Assembly (NCBI GenBank): GCA_026120185.1
Contig: JANUWF010002208.1
Span: 1,240,001-1,304,000 of the forward strand
Direction: 5' to 3'
Source of the DNA: Voacanga thouarsii
Lineage: Eukaryota > Streptophyta > Magnoliopsida > Gentianales > Apocynaceae
DNA length: 64,000 bases
The stretch's first letter is position 1, and every line of letters starts with the position of its first letter. The notes under the pieces are model-generated. The model did no database searches. It was not told where the DNA came from and saw only the letters and a program-made list of their open reading frames with translations. This document shows positions 13,129-24,100 of this stretch, in pieces. A program made the translations under genes and the position numbers.

Positions 13129-15170
13129 CTAAATGATTTGGTCCACACAGCATTTAAACATATATGGATCGTCCCAAAAGTAATGCCGAACGTCGGAGAG
13201 GAATTTCTTCTTTTGATGCATCGTGAGGTCTTTCGGAATAATTCCTGCAGCTAAGTAGTTAGCAAAGTCGGCAAACCATGGTGTGGTTGGAATCTCACCT
13301 TCTATGAGCAAGAGTTGCTCATCTGGAAAAGCATCATCAATGTCTTCTTCTAGCAAGGATTCTAGGTTTGGATTATCTAATCTTGACAGGTGATCTGCAT
13401 CAAAGTTTTCGGCACCTTTTTTGTCCCTAATCTCCAACTCAAATTCCTGCAATAATAGAACCCATCTTATCAATCTTGATTTGGAATCATGTTTGGTTAA
13501 TAGGTACTTCAGGGCTGAATGGTCCGTATATACAATGACTTTGGATAAAATAAGATAAGAATGGATTTTATCAAAGGCAAACACTATGGCAAGCAATTCT
13601 TTCTTTGTTGTTGTGTAATTTTCCTGTGCGTTCGTTAAAGTCTTGCTGGCATAGTATATCAGTTGGAAGTGCTTGTTCCGTCTTTGTCCTAATGCTGCAC
13701 TAATTGCAAAATCACTTGCATAACATATTAGTTCAAAAGGAAGAGACCAATCCGGTGCAATTAGAATGGGTGAATTAATCAATTTCTCTTTAAGTACGGT
13801 AAAAGTGTTGAGACATTTATCATCAAAATTAAACACAGCATCCTTTTCAAGTAAAGAAGTAAGAGGTTTCGAAATTTTTGAGAAGTCTAAGATAAACTGC
13901 CTATAGAAACCTGCATGACCAAGAAAGCTCCTTATAGCTTTTACCAAAGTATGAGGAGGTAGCTTCTCGATTGCTTCAATTTTTGCTCTATCAACCTTAA
14001 TACCCTTCTTCGAAATTTTATGCCCTAACACAATACCTTCTTGTACCATAAAGTGGCACTTTTCCCAGTTAAGCATGAGGTTAGTCTCTTCACATCTTGC
14101 TAGCACCTTTTCATGGTTGGATAAGCACAAGTCAAATGAATCACCAAAAACTGAGAAATCATCCATAAATACCTCTATGATGTCCCCCACGAGTCCTTCA
14201 AATATAGCTGTCATGCACCTTTGGAATGTTCCGAGACCATTGCAAAGGCAAAATGGCATCCTACGATATGCAAAAGTACCAAATGGACATGTGAAAGTGG
14301 TCTTTTCTTGGTCCTCCGGAGCCATGGGAATTTGCAGGTAGCCAGAGAATCCATCTAAGAAATAATAATACTCATGTCCGGCTAACCTTTCCAACATTTG
14401 GTCAATGAAAGGGAGAGGGAAATGATCTTTTTTAGTGGCTTGTTTAGCATCCTATAATCTATGCAAAACCTCCAACCTGTGACCAATCTCATCGGGACTA
14501 ACTCGTTTTTATCATTGGGGCTCACCGTCATTCCTCCCTTCTTTGGTACCACTTGAGTAGGACTCACCCAAATGCTATCAGAGATAGGGTAAATGATGCC
14601 TGAATCTAAGAGCTTAACCACCTCACCTTTTACCACTTCACTCATATGTGGGTTCAACGTACATTATGGTTGCATTACGGGTTTTGCACCTTCTTCTATC
14701 AATATCTTGTGCGTGTAAAAGGATGCACTAACGCCTTTAATATCAGTGATCTTCCAAGCTATAACTCCTTTATATCTTCCCAACATATTTACCAGTTTGG
14801 TCCTTTGTTTTGGCTCAAGATCTTTGGCAATGATTACAGGCAACTTACGTTCTTTAGCCAAGAACACATATTCCAAATGCTCGGGGAGGTCTTTTAAGTC
14901 TAATTCAGGAGGATCTTCTATAGATGATTTCATTATCCCTAAATTGGTTTTTTCTATTTCCAAATTCTGCATTCCATCCTCGTTATGACATTCCTCCAAA
15001 TACGTCGTTGATATTTCCATCAATTCTTCCTCACTAGATTCTTGCATCAACTCAAAAATCAGTTTGTTAAGAATATCAACTCTTAGACACAAATCATCAG
15101 AAGACATTGGTTGTTGCATGCTCTTATGGATTTGAATTATGACTTCCTCATCCCCAACCCTAAGTGTCAA
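13129..15170 (-). pseudogene. A1 reverse transcriptase and RNase H, broken in three places
   Basis: This region codes for the enzyme that copies element RNA to DNA and degrades the RNA strand. Three open pieces follow each other: 15170-14664, 14657-14382 and 14397-13129. An in-frame TAA (CAA to TAA by comparison with A2) separates the first two, and a one-base deletion near 14435 separates the last two. The long third piece (422 residues) has the first RT Asp in FLDGFSGY (Asp15), the catalytic pair in VFMDDFS (Asp79-Asp80), and RNase H residues Asp229, Glu267, Asp292 and Asp335, the last in DADHLSR. The usual MPFGLCN motif reads MPFCLCN, a further sign of decay. The wording [11 protein letters not shown] and WEKCHFMV is typical of the Athila lineage. 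Confidence 0.93.
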
Positions 15171-15592
15171 CCTCCCCCATAAACGTTAATTAATACTTTT
15201 GCTGTAGCTAGGAAGGGTCTACCTAGGATTAAGGGGACTTTGGAATCTTCATCTATGTCAAGAATAACAAAATCCATGAGAAATATGAATTTATTAACTT
15301 TTACCAACACATATTCTATTATGCCCCTAGGATATTTGATAGATCTATCCGTGAGTTGAATACTCATCCTAGTGGGCTGCAGTTCTCCTAGGCCTAGCTG
15401 TTTGAATGTTTTATATGGTAATAAATTAATGGTAGCACCTAGGTCAGCTAATGCATTACAGACATGAAGAGTGCCAATTAGACATGGGATAGAGAAACTC
15501 CCTGGATCACTTTCTTTATGTGGTAATCTCGAGTTGTCTTGCAGGATAGCTGAGCATTCTTCGTTGAGAACTACTGTAGATAACCCTTCCAA
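15167..15592 (-). pseudogene. A1 aspartic protease
   Basis: This is the retropepsin that would process the polyprotein. The single catalytic Asp lies in NALADLGATINLLPY (Asp50 of this 141-residue piece), in the DLGA form used by Athila elements in place of DTGA. The flap and the second hydrophobic motif VPLILGRPFLATA follow. The frame ends at a G-run (15175-15179) and must shift by one base to reach the RT frame. A2 has a different length at the same G-run, so this is a mutation rather than programmed frameshifting. Upstream, the frame lacks the normal gag joint. Confidence 0.88.
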
Positions 15593-16176
15593 TCACTTTT
15601 TGTTGACGAGCATGCTTTTAAGGAATTTGGCATATTTGGGCATGTGGAGTAAAGCCTCACTGAGGGGAATGTTTATGTGCAGTTGTTTGAACACTTCAAG
15701 GAATTTGTCGAATTGAGCATCTGTGCGGCCCTTATATAGATGGGTAGGGTACGGTACGTTAGGCAGCAAAGCAGGTTTTTCGGGAGGTGGACAGGGGATA
15801 GCCGGCGCCGGTTCCAGTGCTTCAGCCGGCTCCGATTCTCTTCTTCTAGCCGACGTCGGCCCTCATCTAGACTGTCTGGTAATTCTTTTCCATTTCACAA
15901 TGTGACAGCAGTTGTTTCCATAATGGCTAATGGTGTGGGTTCATGAGATTTTATTACCATATCCGTCAAAAACCAGATTTGTCGTTCTATGTTGTGGATC
16001 ATTGCTTCGAATTTTTTGAATATGGAATTAATTTCTTGAAAACGCCTCGTGACATACACCGCAAATGTCCCAATTAAGATCTCAAGATCTGTTGATTCTG
16101 GTGCTGTGAGTGTTCGCTCCGAATCGTAATGGGAGTACTGCCCCCTATTCGACCTCCTTAGCTCCCAATTCGCCAT
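15593..16176 (-). pseudogene. A1 gag remnant without the gag core
   Basis: The frame starts MANWELRRSN at 16176 and runs 93 codons to a TGA at 15895. A2 has CGA at that position inside LRSGKEF, so this stop is a C-to-T change. LRSGK is the conserved motif at the end of Athila gag, just before the protease linker. Residues about 27-65 are amphipathic and could form a coiled coil. The large central gag domain (RLRLFPFSL...TTW...) and a zinc knuckle, normally several hundred residues, are missing. The linker that follows is proline and arginine rich, contains GC-rich CCGGCGCCGGC words, and has lost about 49 bases relative to A2, which shifts its frame. A2 has the same short arrangement. Confidence 0.75.
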
Positions 16177-16390
16177 TTCTCCTAAACACAGAGATGAGTT
16201 AGATACAAAATTACAAGATTACACAGTTAGTTAAAAGACATAGTCCAAGTTAGTTGATTAAGTTAGCTTGTAGCGTTATACAAGAATACATGAATTACAA
16301 AAGATAGCACTGTTTTGCGGAAAGAACAAGTATACATATTTACATATTTACATGGTTAAATCAATAAAATCCAAGCTTTCATGCTATTGT

Positions 16391-16408
16391 TCCCCGGCAA
16401 CGGCACCA
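16391..16408 (-). promoter_or_regulatory. A1 primer binding site, tRNA-Asp
   Basis: The plus strand reads TCCCCGGCAACGGCACCA, which equals the 3' end of plant tRNA-Asp except for one base (A for G). On the element strand it is the complement that would prime first-strand synthesis, six bases inside the 5' LTR. tRNA-Asp priming is typical of Athila elements. Confidence 0.9.
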
Positions 16409-16414
16409 AAAACT

Positions 16415-17845
16415 TGATGTGTCCGGACTTGGGTGTAAAAATCATATAACAACTAAGCACGTTCCCAATCAAGTTTAAATTAAAACGTTCAACCCAAATC
16501 ACACATATGAGCAACCTACTCATCATTAACCGAGCATAGGATTCAAACGAGTGTTGATCCTCAAGGAATAAGTAGACATTAATTACCTTTCTTTCATTAT
16601 TTAACTGGCTTGACAAAAAAAAAACCGAAATAAAATAAAATAAAATAAAATAAAAACAAAAATATATACATGTCAAAGATGTAGATTTATATAATTCAAA
16701 CCATTGATTAAACAACCATGATCTTAAAGTACCCAACCTTTATCATAACTAATTATTCCCTTGTCATCATGAAGAATTAAAATAGACCCACTTCTTTCTC
16801 AATCCATGAATCTCTATCTTCTAGGTAACTTAGTATCACATACTCTGTCTCAACCAGTCTTACCCAAAAGATGCATTAAACACAATTCTCTGATTAAGTC
16901 CCATTCTCAGGCAAACTTAACCCATGAAATTAACCAATTGAATCTATATTCTGGCAGACATCAATTAACCTTTAATTACTCTGTTCTTGCAATTAATCCC
17001 ATTTTTGGGCAAGTTAAAAGGCAACAAATATGAAATCAATCAATTTAAACCATCAAGCCTATTCTCAAGCATGTTAACGACACAATCAATTAATCTCACA
17101 ATTAACCCAAGTGATTAAATACCAAGAATAACAATCGGTTAATCAAAAGATGAAGTAACTCTAAATATTATGAACGTCTAAACCAATGTCAAATTACAAT
17201 AAAATAATTAAAACATCATTGTCAAGAAAAAGAAAACAAAGTAAAAGAAAGCACTCATAGACAAGCCTCCTTCTTCTTCCTTTGAAGACCTCCATGTACA
17301 ACCCTCCTTAAATTGAAGAATTCCTCCTTGGATTGAGTGGTTTTCTAAGATGATCAATGAATTCTCCCCTTTTCCCTTGTGTTTTTCATCAAATTTATAG
17401 GCTTAAGAAGTGCCTAAACTTACAGGTACAAAGTTCTTGGCCGAGTAGAAGTTGGAAGATACTAAAGCTCCTCAGGTTTCCAAAAACGCGAAGAAAGATC
17501 GTAGCACTACCTCAAGGATAGAACACAACCAGTGCCGCCTTGGTCCTTCGGAGCTGGCGCCGCTTGTGTTCTGCTTCTCCACTCGTTCGTCGATTTTTCT
17601 CTGAATTACGCACATAAGTTCCAGACTACAATTGGCGCCAGTTTCAGCATTATAGCCGGCACCACCTCTACTTTGCTTCGTGATGGTTTTGATTCGTTTT
17701 GCCCAAAAATCTGAAATAATGAACAAAATACCTTTCCAATGGTAAAATTCTCAAATATGAAAGAATATGACTAGTTATTGCACAAAATGTCTTATAAAAG
17801 AGCCTCAAATAACTAAGCAAAGTATGACTAATTTAGCCCCTATCA
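16415..17845 (-). repeat. A1 5' LTR
   Basis: TG...CA repeat of 1431 bp, the partner of 8655-10072. It carries the GGCGCC-type cluster at about 17500-17680 and, on the minus strand, CTATAAATTTGATG at about 17388-17401 as a likely TATA region. It is followed by AGGAT, the right target duplication. Confidence 0.92.
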
Positions 17846-17850
17846 AGGAT

Positions 17851-18896
17851 AAAGGCTCAATACAAGGGGCACAAAACCAAGTTCACGTCAAAATAACTAA
17901 ACCTCAACTCTCCAATCCAATAGTCATCCCAACTACAATCAATCTACTAAACCATAAAACTAACCAAAATCAATCTAAGTCACAACCACAAAAACTCAAA
18001 TCAAAATCTGAAATATCGAAAGTAAATGGAATAAAGCCATACAAGACCAAGTTAAAAAATGAAAAAAATAGCAAAATAGTTTCAGAAGCATAGTAACATC
18101 AAAAGTGTCCCTTCAAAACTACCATAAACAATAAACTTATTAAGTCACAATAACCTAAGAAAAATAATAGCAAAACGAACCAATCACAATAATCTAACAA
18201 TGAATCGAATATCTCACCACACATATAAAGTAAGCTTCATCCTCCACAATTAGTACCCTATTTCATATGTTATTCCCAAAATGAATAGCATTACCTATAA
18301 ATCCCATCCCTTTCAAAATTACATTAACCCAATCTCTCCTAGGTAACTTTAGCAAACAAACCCAAAAGTTAACTCAATAAATCATAATAAAATCAACCTA
18401 GAAACTCTATAGTCCTCAAAACAACATCTCTATAGCCCCTTTTTATCCAATATAGTTGACATAATTTAATAGGAAATGAACTCTGTAAGTTGCAAAACAT
18501 CTAAAGGTACAATCACGTAATGTAAGCTAATTCCAGAAAAACAGTCCCTTTCACATTACATATTTCACTTACATTACATTCAAGTAGGTTTTTTAATATA
18601 ATGTTATATATTTCACACTAAAAATACAGTAGCTTACACCAAATGAATTCAACATATATCAAATAAGGTAGTCCTCAGATAATTTAGCAGTAGGTGCACC
18701 CAAATAAGATAGAATTGCCCAAAAATAATACAAATAAAGGTTCCCCAAAAGAACTAAGTTTCTACTGAAATAGTGGAAGGAAAATCTAGCAAAATCACTA
18801 TAGACGCGTGCAAAAAGGGTAAAGAAATGCTACTTTTAGTGGCAGGCTTCCCCTTTAACACTGAAATTGTCGCTCGAATGGAATGGTTGGTGTGGC
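17851..18896 (-). other. Continuation of E1 internal DNA, no gene seen
   Basis: After removal of A1 and one AGGAT, this stretch continues E1. It is AT-rich with no domain I can recognise and no tRNA-Asp primer site, so the 5' end of E1 has been lost or replaced by the family D LTR that starts at 18897. Confidence 0.35.
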
Positions 18897-20392
18897 TGAT
18901 ATGGCCTAAATATACCTATATTTTCCTAGCTATTTGAGATGATTTTGTGATTTTTTTTTTTTTTTTGTAATAGCTAGCCAATTCCTTTAATTTTTGTTGA
19001 AATTGAGATAATTATCTATAAAAATCTTTTCTTTGAATTTTGTATAGAATTTGCAGCCTTTAGAGCTTAATTTTGTACAAAATTTTGCGATTTTGTGAAT
19101 TTTTTTTTTTAATGTAATAGCTAGCTAATTCCTATACTTTTTGTAGAAATTGGGATGATTAGTTGTAGAAAGCTTTCCACTAAACTGGTGTTAGCCTATA
19201 ATGTCTGAACCGGCCCTGGCTTAATTCTAGAATAATAGAGGAAAACAAGGGAAAAAGTAGAGTATTTTATTACTAGTAGACGAACGAAGTTGACGCCAGC
19301 CCTAGACTCTTTTATGTCGGCGTTGAGTCCATTTTTTAGTGGAATTAAGGAATTGCTAAGAAGTATTTTGGTATCTGTCCTGTGCACAACCTAAAACTTT
19401 TACAGAACATTTTTAGCAACCTAAAAGGCTATAAATACAAGAAAAATGCAAGCAAAACATGGTGGATTCCGGGATTAAATTGAAGAATAAAGCTAAAAAG
19501 TAGGAATTCATCAAAAGGATCAATGTTTCAAGAAGAGTTTTCATAGGGAATTGTAGAGGGCATGTCCATGAGTTTTTCTTTTATCCTTAATTTTCTTTTT
19601 ATGAAGTAATGTTGAGATCAATGTTTTAATTATTGTTAGATGATGTTTTGAATTTATGATATTGTATTACTTTTTAGTAATTTGATCAATTTAATTACCT
19701 ATTTATGGTCTATGATTACTTGTTGTTAATTTGATGAATTGATTGATTGCCTCAATCTTCTAATTAACTTGAGGTTAGGAAGTGGTTTCTATTTGATCAA
19801 TTCTAGATCTACTCCCTAGCTAACTCAAGAAAGAGGTTAAATAAGACTTGGAGTGACCAAAGGTTTGTTGATTTTGCATAGAGATAGGGGAATTAATAAA
19901 TTGCATACTTTTATTGCCTAGAGATATGGGTATTAATAAAGGAATTATGATTCATGCATCTTTTGGTTGTTTTGATAAGGTAAATATATCCATTGACTTA
20001 ACCAAAAAATAGAGAAACCATAACTCGAGAGATTGTGGATTCTACATTATTCCTTTATGATGCTATAATAGTAATTCATTGTGATAATTGCTAGATTGAT
20101 CATTGTTATAATATTTAGGTTTTCATTCCAATTACATAACATGTTGTCATTGGTTGTGTAAATGTTGTATTTATATTTTATTGATCAATTTAGTTGATAG
20201 GTTAGACAAGGGATGAAGAGTAATTAGTTTGTAGTTGTTCTGTATGGGCCGATGCTAATTAAATCCCTATACTATGCTTTTCGATGGCCATACTTGCTCA
20301 TATGTGTGTCTTAGGATTAACATTTTAATTAAACTTTGATTGGGAATGGATTTCAAAATGAATTATTTTAATTACCCAAACCTGAAGCATCA
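18897..20392 (+). mobile_element. Family D copy D1, 5' LTR
   Basis: It starts TGATATGGCCTAAA, a close relative of the TGATAGGGGCTAAA start of families A and C, and ends CTGAAGCATCA. Two bases or so after the end comes a primer-site-like word, which fixes the plus orientation and the right boundary. GC-rich words around 19208-19325, such as GACGCCAGCCC, correspond in position to the GGCGCC cluster of family A. About half of it is repeated at 41710-42625. Confidence 0.7.
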
Positions 20393-20398
20393 CGTTTT

Positions 20399-20416
20399 TT
20401 GTGCCGTTGCTGAGGA
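20399..20416 (+). promoter_or_regulatory. D1 primer binding site, degenerate tRNA-Asp type
   Basis: TTGTGCCGTTGCTGAGGA compares with the ideal TGGCGCCGTTGCCGGGGA at most positions and lies just inside the D1 LTR. It supports the view that families A, C, D and E share the same primer. Confidence 0.65.
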
Positions 20417-22021
20417 ACAATATCATGAAAACTTGGATTCCATTTATTTAGCCATGTAAATATGCACATGTGTTATTTGTTGTAATTAGGTGCTATATCT
20501 TGGTGCTTGTATAATTATGTGGACTAACCTTCTAACTAATTTCTTAATTAGTGTAATTTGCAAAGTAATTGTATTCAATTAAATATTTTTAAATTCAAAA
20601 ACCATATTTTCTTATTATCTTTTCACGTTCAGTTCTTGGTTAAGAAATGAAGTTTTTGATTGCTTTCTTGCAGTATTTTTATTTGAACAATCATTCATTT
20701 TATTTTTCATAGCTTTTTTTCTATCATGTTTGGGCCCTTATATTAATTTCCTATTGATTTCTTTTCTTTCCTTTATTTTCAAATTAATTTAATTTGATTA
20801 ATAAAAATTTGGGGCTGCATAGAAGAAGGCTAGCGCCTGTTCAGCACCTTGGACCCAACACTGGCTTGCTTCAGGAATTTCTCTTAGCTAACTAGACTTG
20901 ATCCAGCGTCAGTTCACTCCCTTGGAGTTAGCATCGCTCCAAGTTGGGTAGCTGATGCATATAAGCAAAATTTGGCTTATTTTTCACAGCCCATTTGCAA
21001 TGCCTCTTTTTTTTCCTGTTACTCACCGTCAGCTCTTAACACCTAAATGTCGTCGGCTTTAATTTCTCCACCAAAAACACTTTTAGAACATCAAATCTTT
21101 GATCTTTCATCAAATCTTTCAAATTTACGGCTTGAATCTTCACAAATTCAACATATATCCTTAAATGTCAACCTTCCAAATATTCAACAAGGTATGATTT
21201 TTTCTAAAAAAAGTTTGCATACATTGTTTACCTATGTTTTCTTTCTCATTGTGGTATGTTTTTCTTGTCAATTTCACAGTTCAATTTTGAGATTGATTTT
21301 CTTGGTATTTTTGGGCTATTTTAGTTGCGAAAATCCAATACTTGTGATCTTTGAATTGCTTTAAGATTTTGGCTTATAATGTTGCTACAATTGTCATTAT
21401 GTAATAATATGCTCATTTGATCTTTTTGGATATATATCATGGTTGGCTATTTTCTGGTTATAGTGTAAATTTTTTGACTACACACATTAATTATAATGCA
21501 TGAAAGATTAATGGTTTGAGAAATTTGCCTATTTCAAAGGAAAGATATGGCTATATTGAGGATTATTGTGGAGTAATGCTCATCATGTCCTATGAATTTT
21601 ATGACGAAATTGTTTTATGGCTATATGAATGAATGAATTAAATTAGTTATGATTTAGCTGCACTTCCATTTGTTTAAGGAAAGATGTGGCTATATTGGGG
21701 ATTATTGTGGAGTAATGCTCATCATGTCCTATGAATTTTATGATGAAATTGTTTTATGGCTATATGAATGAATTAATTAAACTAGTTATGATTTAGCTGC
21801 ACTTGGTTTTAGCATGTCTTTTTTGCTTTTCAAATTCATAATAAGATTGTATTAGCTATTGGATTTGCATTTTTTTTGTAGGCATTTTAAGGAGGTTGGG
21901 ATTTTTGTGAGATTGAATTGGTGTTTTTGTGCAATATTTGGTGTGGTAGATTGAGAGTTCTGGTTGTACTTGAAATGAATTGATTTGTGGAGTGGTAGGG
22001 ATTGATTGTGAACTTTCCTAT
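20417..22021 (+). mobile_element. D1 internal fragment, non-coding or decayed
   Basis: After the primer site the first 120 bases resemble the A2 leader (words such as TTTAGCCATGTAAATATG). A GC-rich stretch at 20828-20950 carries GCGCCTG-type words as in the gag linker of family A. A 105-codon frame at 21047-21364 starts MSSALISPPK but has no motif I know and changes to a hydrophobic tail typical of AT-rich non-coding DNA. No gag or pol domain is visible. A tandem duplication lies at 21539-21806. Confidence 0.5.
21539..21806 (+). repeat. Tandem duplication, 139 bp unit, two copies
   Basis: Copy 1 (21539-21677) and copy 2 (21678-21806, lacking the last ten bases or so) both start GGAAAGATRTGGCTATATTG and end GATTTAGCTGCACTT. 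They differ at only a few bases, so the duplication is fairly recent compared with the decay around it. Confidence 0.9.
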
Positions 22022-23563
22022 TGATGTGTGCTTTTTAGTGTAGAAAATATTATCAACAAAGTCCATAATTAATCAAGCTTTAATTAAAATACAAACCACT
22101 AAAACCACATATATGGGCAAATATACCTATGATATAGAATAGGGAATAGCAAGTATCGAATCCACGAGAACTTTGGCTCCCACCTTGCTTTACCAAAATT
22201 TTTACCATTTAGCCAATAAAATAAGAAGAGATAAATAAAACACTAATCTAATATACTACAGAAAAGGTTAAGTCACACAAGAAAAGTCACAAGAATAATC
22301 AAGGAGTGAGAATAAGGAAAAAAGACATGTAAATAGATAGAAATCCTTGAAAACGCAATAATGATAGACTAGCAATTCTACATCATGAAGAAATTCAAAT
22401 AGACCCGCGTCATTTGTAATCTATGGAATCACTATCTTTTAGTTAAATCAGTGAATATATTCTATCTCAACCAATTTACCCAAAAGATGTATTAAAATCA
22501 ATCCTTACATAAATCCCTATATTCTAGGTGATTTAAAGTACGAAATTAGCCAATGAATCTATATTCTAGCAATCATCTACCAATCTTTGATTACTTAGTC
22601 TTTACCCTTAACCTCTTCTCCAAGTAAGTTAAGAATAACTAGTATTGAATTAATTAGTTGGCCATTCTCTCCTAACATCATTTTGCAAGTTAATTAGAAG
22701 GGAACTAGTCAATCCAACAAGATATTATACTCAAGCAATCAAATACCAAGATTAGCAATAGATTGATCAAAGAACTAGAATCTAAACAAAACCATGAATC
22801 CAAAAGAATATCATCTAAAGAAAATTAAAACATTAATATCAAATTATCAATAAATTAAAATGAAGAGAAAAAGAAACCACTCATAGACAAGTAAGCCTTT
22901 TTCTTCTTCCTTGAAACCTTCTTGAGCAACCACCTCTTCTTCTCCAAGAATTCTCCTTTGATCCTCCTAAACCTTGGTGTTTTTGTAGGAGTTTTCTAAA
23001 GATATTATATTGAAGAATTGAAAACTAGTTTGTACAATATTATTCTCTTGTATTTATTGGAGTTCTAATTGCTAAAAATTGTGTCTAAAAGTCCTAAATC
23101 GATCCTAAATTAGTCCCCAAAAGAATCGTTATGGAATATGCTAAAATATGCTCAAAATACGAAATTCGTCGCCTTAACCCTGATAGCACCTGGTGCCAAT
23201 TTAGGAAGAACAACCGACATCATTTCTTTCTTGGAAAGCTTCCTAATGAATAGTAACACTGACGCTAGGTTAGGAGGAACACCCAATGCCAGGTCCTTCC
23301 TAAAATGCTTTTGAAACTGCTTTGTTCTACTCTGTTCTTCAAGAAATGACCCTCGATCGGCTCAGGTAGACCACACTGCACCAGGCCAACACTGTTTGCC
23401 CCAATTTTTGGCATTTTTCATCATATTCTATATAAAATAATCAAAATACCTTTCTAACGATGAAATATCAAATAAGAAGGAATATGATTAGTTATTACAT
23501 TAAAAGTATCACAAAAAAAATCTCAAATAACTAGGAAAATATAGGTAATTTTAGGCCCTATCA
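22022..23563 (-). mobile_element. D-like LTR in minus orientation
   Basis: It begins TGATGTGTGC and ends TTTTAGGCCCTATCA, matching the inverted termini of families A and D. The last 100 bases are the reverse complement of the D1 start region (TTTCCTAGTTATTTGAG). Words such as GCACCTGGTGCC and ACCCAATGCCAGGTC near 23180-23310 are a diverged GGCGCC cluster. The flanking bases CCTAT and CTTGT do not match well, so I cannot show a target duplication. It is probably a solo LTR lying in D1 internal DNA. Confidence 0.6.
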
Positions 23564-23589
23564 CTTGTTCTTTCAAACCTTTGTGAGAT

Positions 23590-24100
23590 TTATAGGGGCT
23601 AAAATCAGTATTATTTTCCTAGGTATTTGAGATTTTTTTTGAGATTTATTGGTTGTAATAACTAGGCATATTCCTTCATATTTGACATTTTGCGTGTAAA
23701 AAGTGTTTTTGGAAAATATATGCAGGTTTAAGTTAAATTCGAGTAGAAAGTGCACAACTCCAAAATGTACTTGGCGACAGGCCTAATCAAGGGACCAAAC
23801 ACCGGGTTCATTCTGGTCCAACAGAGGAGTTTGAGCCAAAGTTCAGGGAAAAACCAGAACATATACCTAGCGCCAGGTCCATTCTATATGCCGAGGAGAA
23901 TAGGCCAAAAACAGAGGAAGAACAGAGTGCACCTGGCGCCAGGTGGGTCGAAAGTACCCGGCACCAGGTCCGCTCTAGAGGGCGAATATTCTATGCTATT
24001 TTCCTATTCCTAGTGGGCCAAAACTTCCTAAGCCATGAATTTAGGATCTAGGGGACCTATAAAAGCATAAGAAAACACAAGAATTTGATGAGTCATATAG
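23590..24100 (+). mobile_element. Family C copy C1, first part of a plus-strand LTR
   Basis: The start TTATAGGGGCTAAAATCAG is the family C LTR start with TG mutated to TT. It includes the GC-rich cluster ACCTGGCGCCAGGT at about 23932-23945 and a TATA-like CCTATAAAAGCATAAG at 24057-24072. The LTR is interrupted at 24100 by the giant solo LTR and resumes at 31884. Confidence 0.75.

Larger units (their letters stand above)
8655..17845 (-). mobile_element. Athila-like Ty3/gypsy retrotransposon A1, full length but inactive
   Basis: Two LTRs (8655-10072 and 16415-17845) in the same orientation, each starting TGATGTGTCC and ending CCCCTATCA, flank an internal region. The element is bounded by a perfect 5 bp target duplication, AGGAT, at 8650-8654 and 17846-17850. 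Reading along the minus strand the order is LTR, primer site for tRNA-Asp, gag remnant, protease, reverse transcriptase, RNase H, integrase, 1.9 kb spacer, polypurine tract, LTR. Integrase after RNase H defines Ty3/gypsy, and the tRNA-Asp primer site plus the RT motifs point to Athila. There is no env-like frame in the spacer and no gag core. The LTRs differ by eye at roughly one base in twelve near their ends, so the insertion is old. It sits inside the older element E1. Confidence 0.93.

Noticed and set aside
15167..15185. Programmed ribosomal frameshift between protease and RT
   Set aside because: A1 and A2 need shifts of opposite sign at the same G-run, which fits random homopolymer indels.
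22022..23563. Target duplication for the D-like LTR
   Set aside because: The flanking CCTAT and CTTGT agree at only three of five bases, not enough to claim a duplication.
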